DNA from: Deltaproteobacteria bacterium
GTDB lineage: Bacteria; Bdellovibrionota; Bdellovibrionia; Bdellovibrionales; Bdellovibrionaceae
Assembly (NCBI GenBank): GCA_017302835.1
Contig: JAFLCC010000019.1
Location: forward strand, 1 to 49,966
Length of the DNA: 49,966 nt
Direction: 5' to 3'
The notes under the pieces were generated by a model. That model saw only the letters and a program-made list of their open reading frames with translations. It made no database searches and had not been told where the DNA came from. Positions 49,878 to 49,966 of this stretch are shown here, piece after piece. The stretch's first letter is position 1, and every line of letters begins with the position of its first letter. The position numbers and the translations under genes are program-made.

Positions 49878-49966
49878 ATGGATTTAGAAGTATTAAAGAA
49901 AAAGATCAGCACTTTTCGTAGTGAGGGCGGTCGAGTTCGTAAAGTAAGTGATGAACTACTTATGGA
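49878..49966 (+). CDS. IS66 accessory protein TnpA-like, N-terminal part (partial)
   Basis: ATG 49878 with GGAGG upstream. DLEVLKKKISTFRSEGGRVRKVSDELLM is the start of IS66-type TnpA proteins. The gene runs off the right edge. Confidence 0.7.
   Translation, partial: MDLEVLKKKISTFRSEGGRVRKVSDELLM

Larger units (their letters stand above)
49257..49966. mobile_element. IS66-family elements, one interrupting another (partial)
   Basis: An end sequence starting GTAA (49257) and containing CAACAAACCTCCCCACA (49263-49279) recurs at 49803-49819, 540 bases on. Between the two lie a small plus-strand ORF and the 3' end of a minus-strand IS66 transposase. The second end is followed by an IS66 TnpA-like ORF on the plus strand running off the window. 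So a plus-oriented copy begins inside the transposase of a minus-oriented older copy. Confidence 0.75.

Overview
The window looks like chromosome of a Bdellovibrio-like member of the Bdellovibrionota. The support is indirect. There is a TIGR02147-type regulator, a run of secreted proteins and lipoproteins with F-F/Q-N-C-S lipoboxes, degraded fibre/adhesin-like and DUF1566 fragments, and moderately AT-rich DNA dense in lysine codons. No rRNA or other marker gene is present, so the assignment is an inference.

Layout. Positions 1-3050: decayed accessory DNA (DUF1566 fragment, XRE antitoxin remnant), a small secreted protein behind a folded leader, and a VapBC-type toxin-antitoxin pair. Positions 3065-12439: a sensor kinase, then a same-strand run of a PP-loop amidotransferase-like enzyme, an RMD1/DUF155-like membrane protein, tatA (too short for routine ORF listing), and a tightly overlapping thrA-thrB-thrC set that makes threonine from aspartate. 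Positions 12503-20986: secreted or surface proteins, a TIGR02147 regulator divergent from a secreted protein and a matrixin-like metalloprotease (a 24-bp perfect palindrome lies between them), a decayed secreted-protein gene, an AAA/DUF4143 ATPase with an elaborate palindromic promoter, an exported amidotransferase-fold protein, and a redoxin/YtkA-like lipoprotein/outer-membrane protein operon. Positions 20978-29548: a second YtkA/FixH-like protein, a Na+/H+ antiporter-like protein, a DTW-domain protein, a MaoC-phosphotransacetylase fusion with acetate kinase, and a secreted subtilase with a large secreted partner.

Positions 29655-42952 are an integrative element in the 3' end of a tRNA-Leu(GAG) gene. 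The tRNA 3' half is repeated at the right end (56 bp identical), and a second 46-bp identical block follows at both ends. The element carries two tyrosine recombinases, a zinc-ribbon protein, a sigma-region-2-like protein, a truncated VapE-like helicase, a surface-protein operon with an XRE regulator, a three-gene operon of apparently exported nucleotide-chemistry enzymes, and a BrnTA toxin-antitoxin pair next to the right end.

The three-gene operon (37301-41989) is the best candidate for an undescribed system. It encodes a radical SAM protein, a nucleoside-phosphorylase-like protein, and an HxGH nucleotidyltransferase fused to a permuted papain-like domain. Each begins with a signal-peptide-like segment, and the genes overlap by 8 and 4 bp. 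This chemistry is normally cytoplasmic, so either the proteins are exported to act elsewhere (for example in another cell) or they are anchored at the membrane.

Right of the element lie a frameshifted and truncated fibre-like gene whose reading frame ends inside the att repeat, a five-gene operon (multi-domain CxxCH protein, DUF1501-like protein, lipoprotein, cytochrome c, lipoprotein), and IS66-family sequence in which one copy interrupts another, running off the window.
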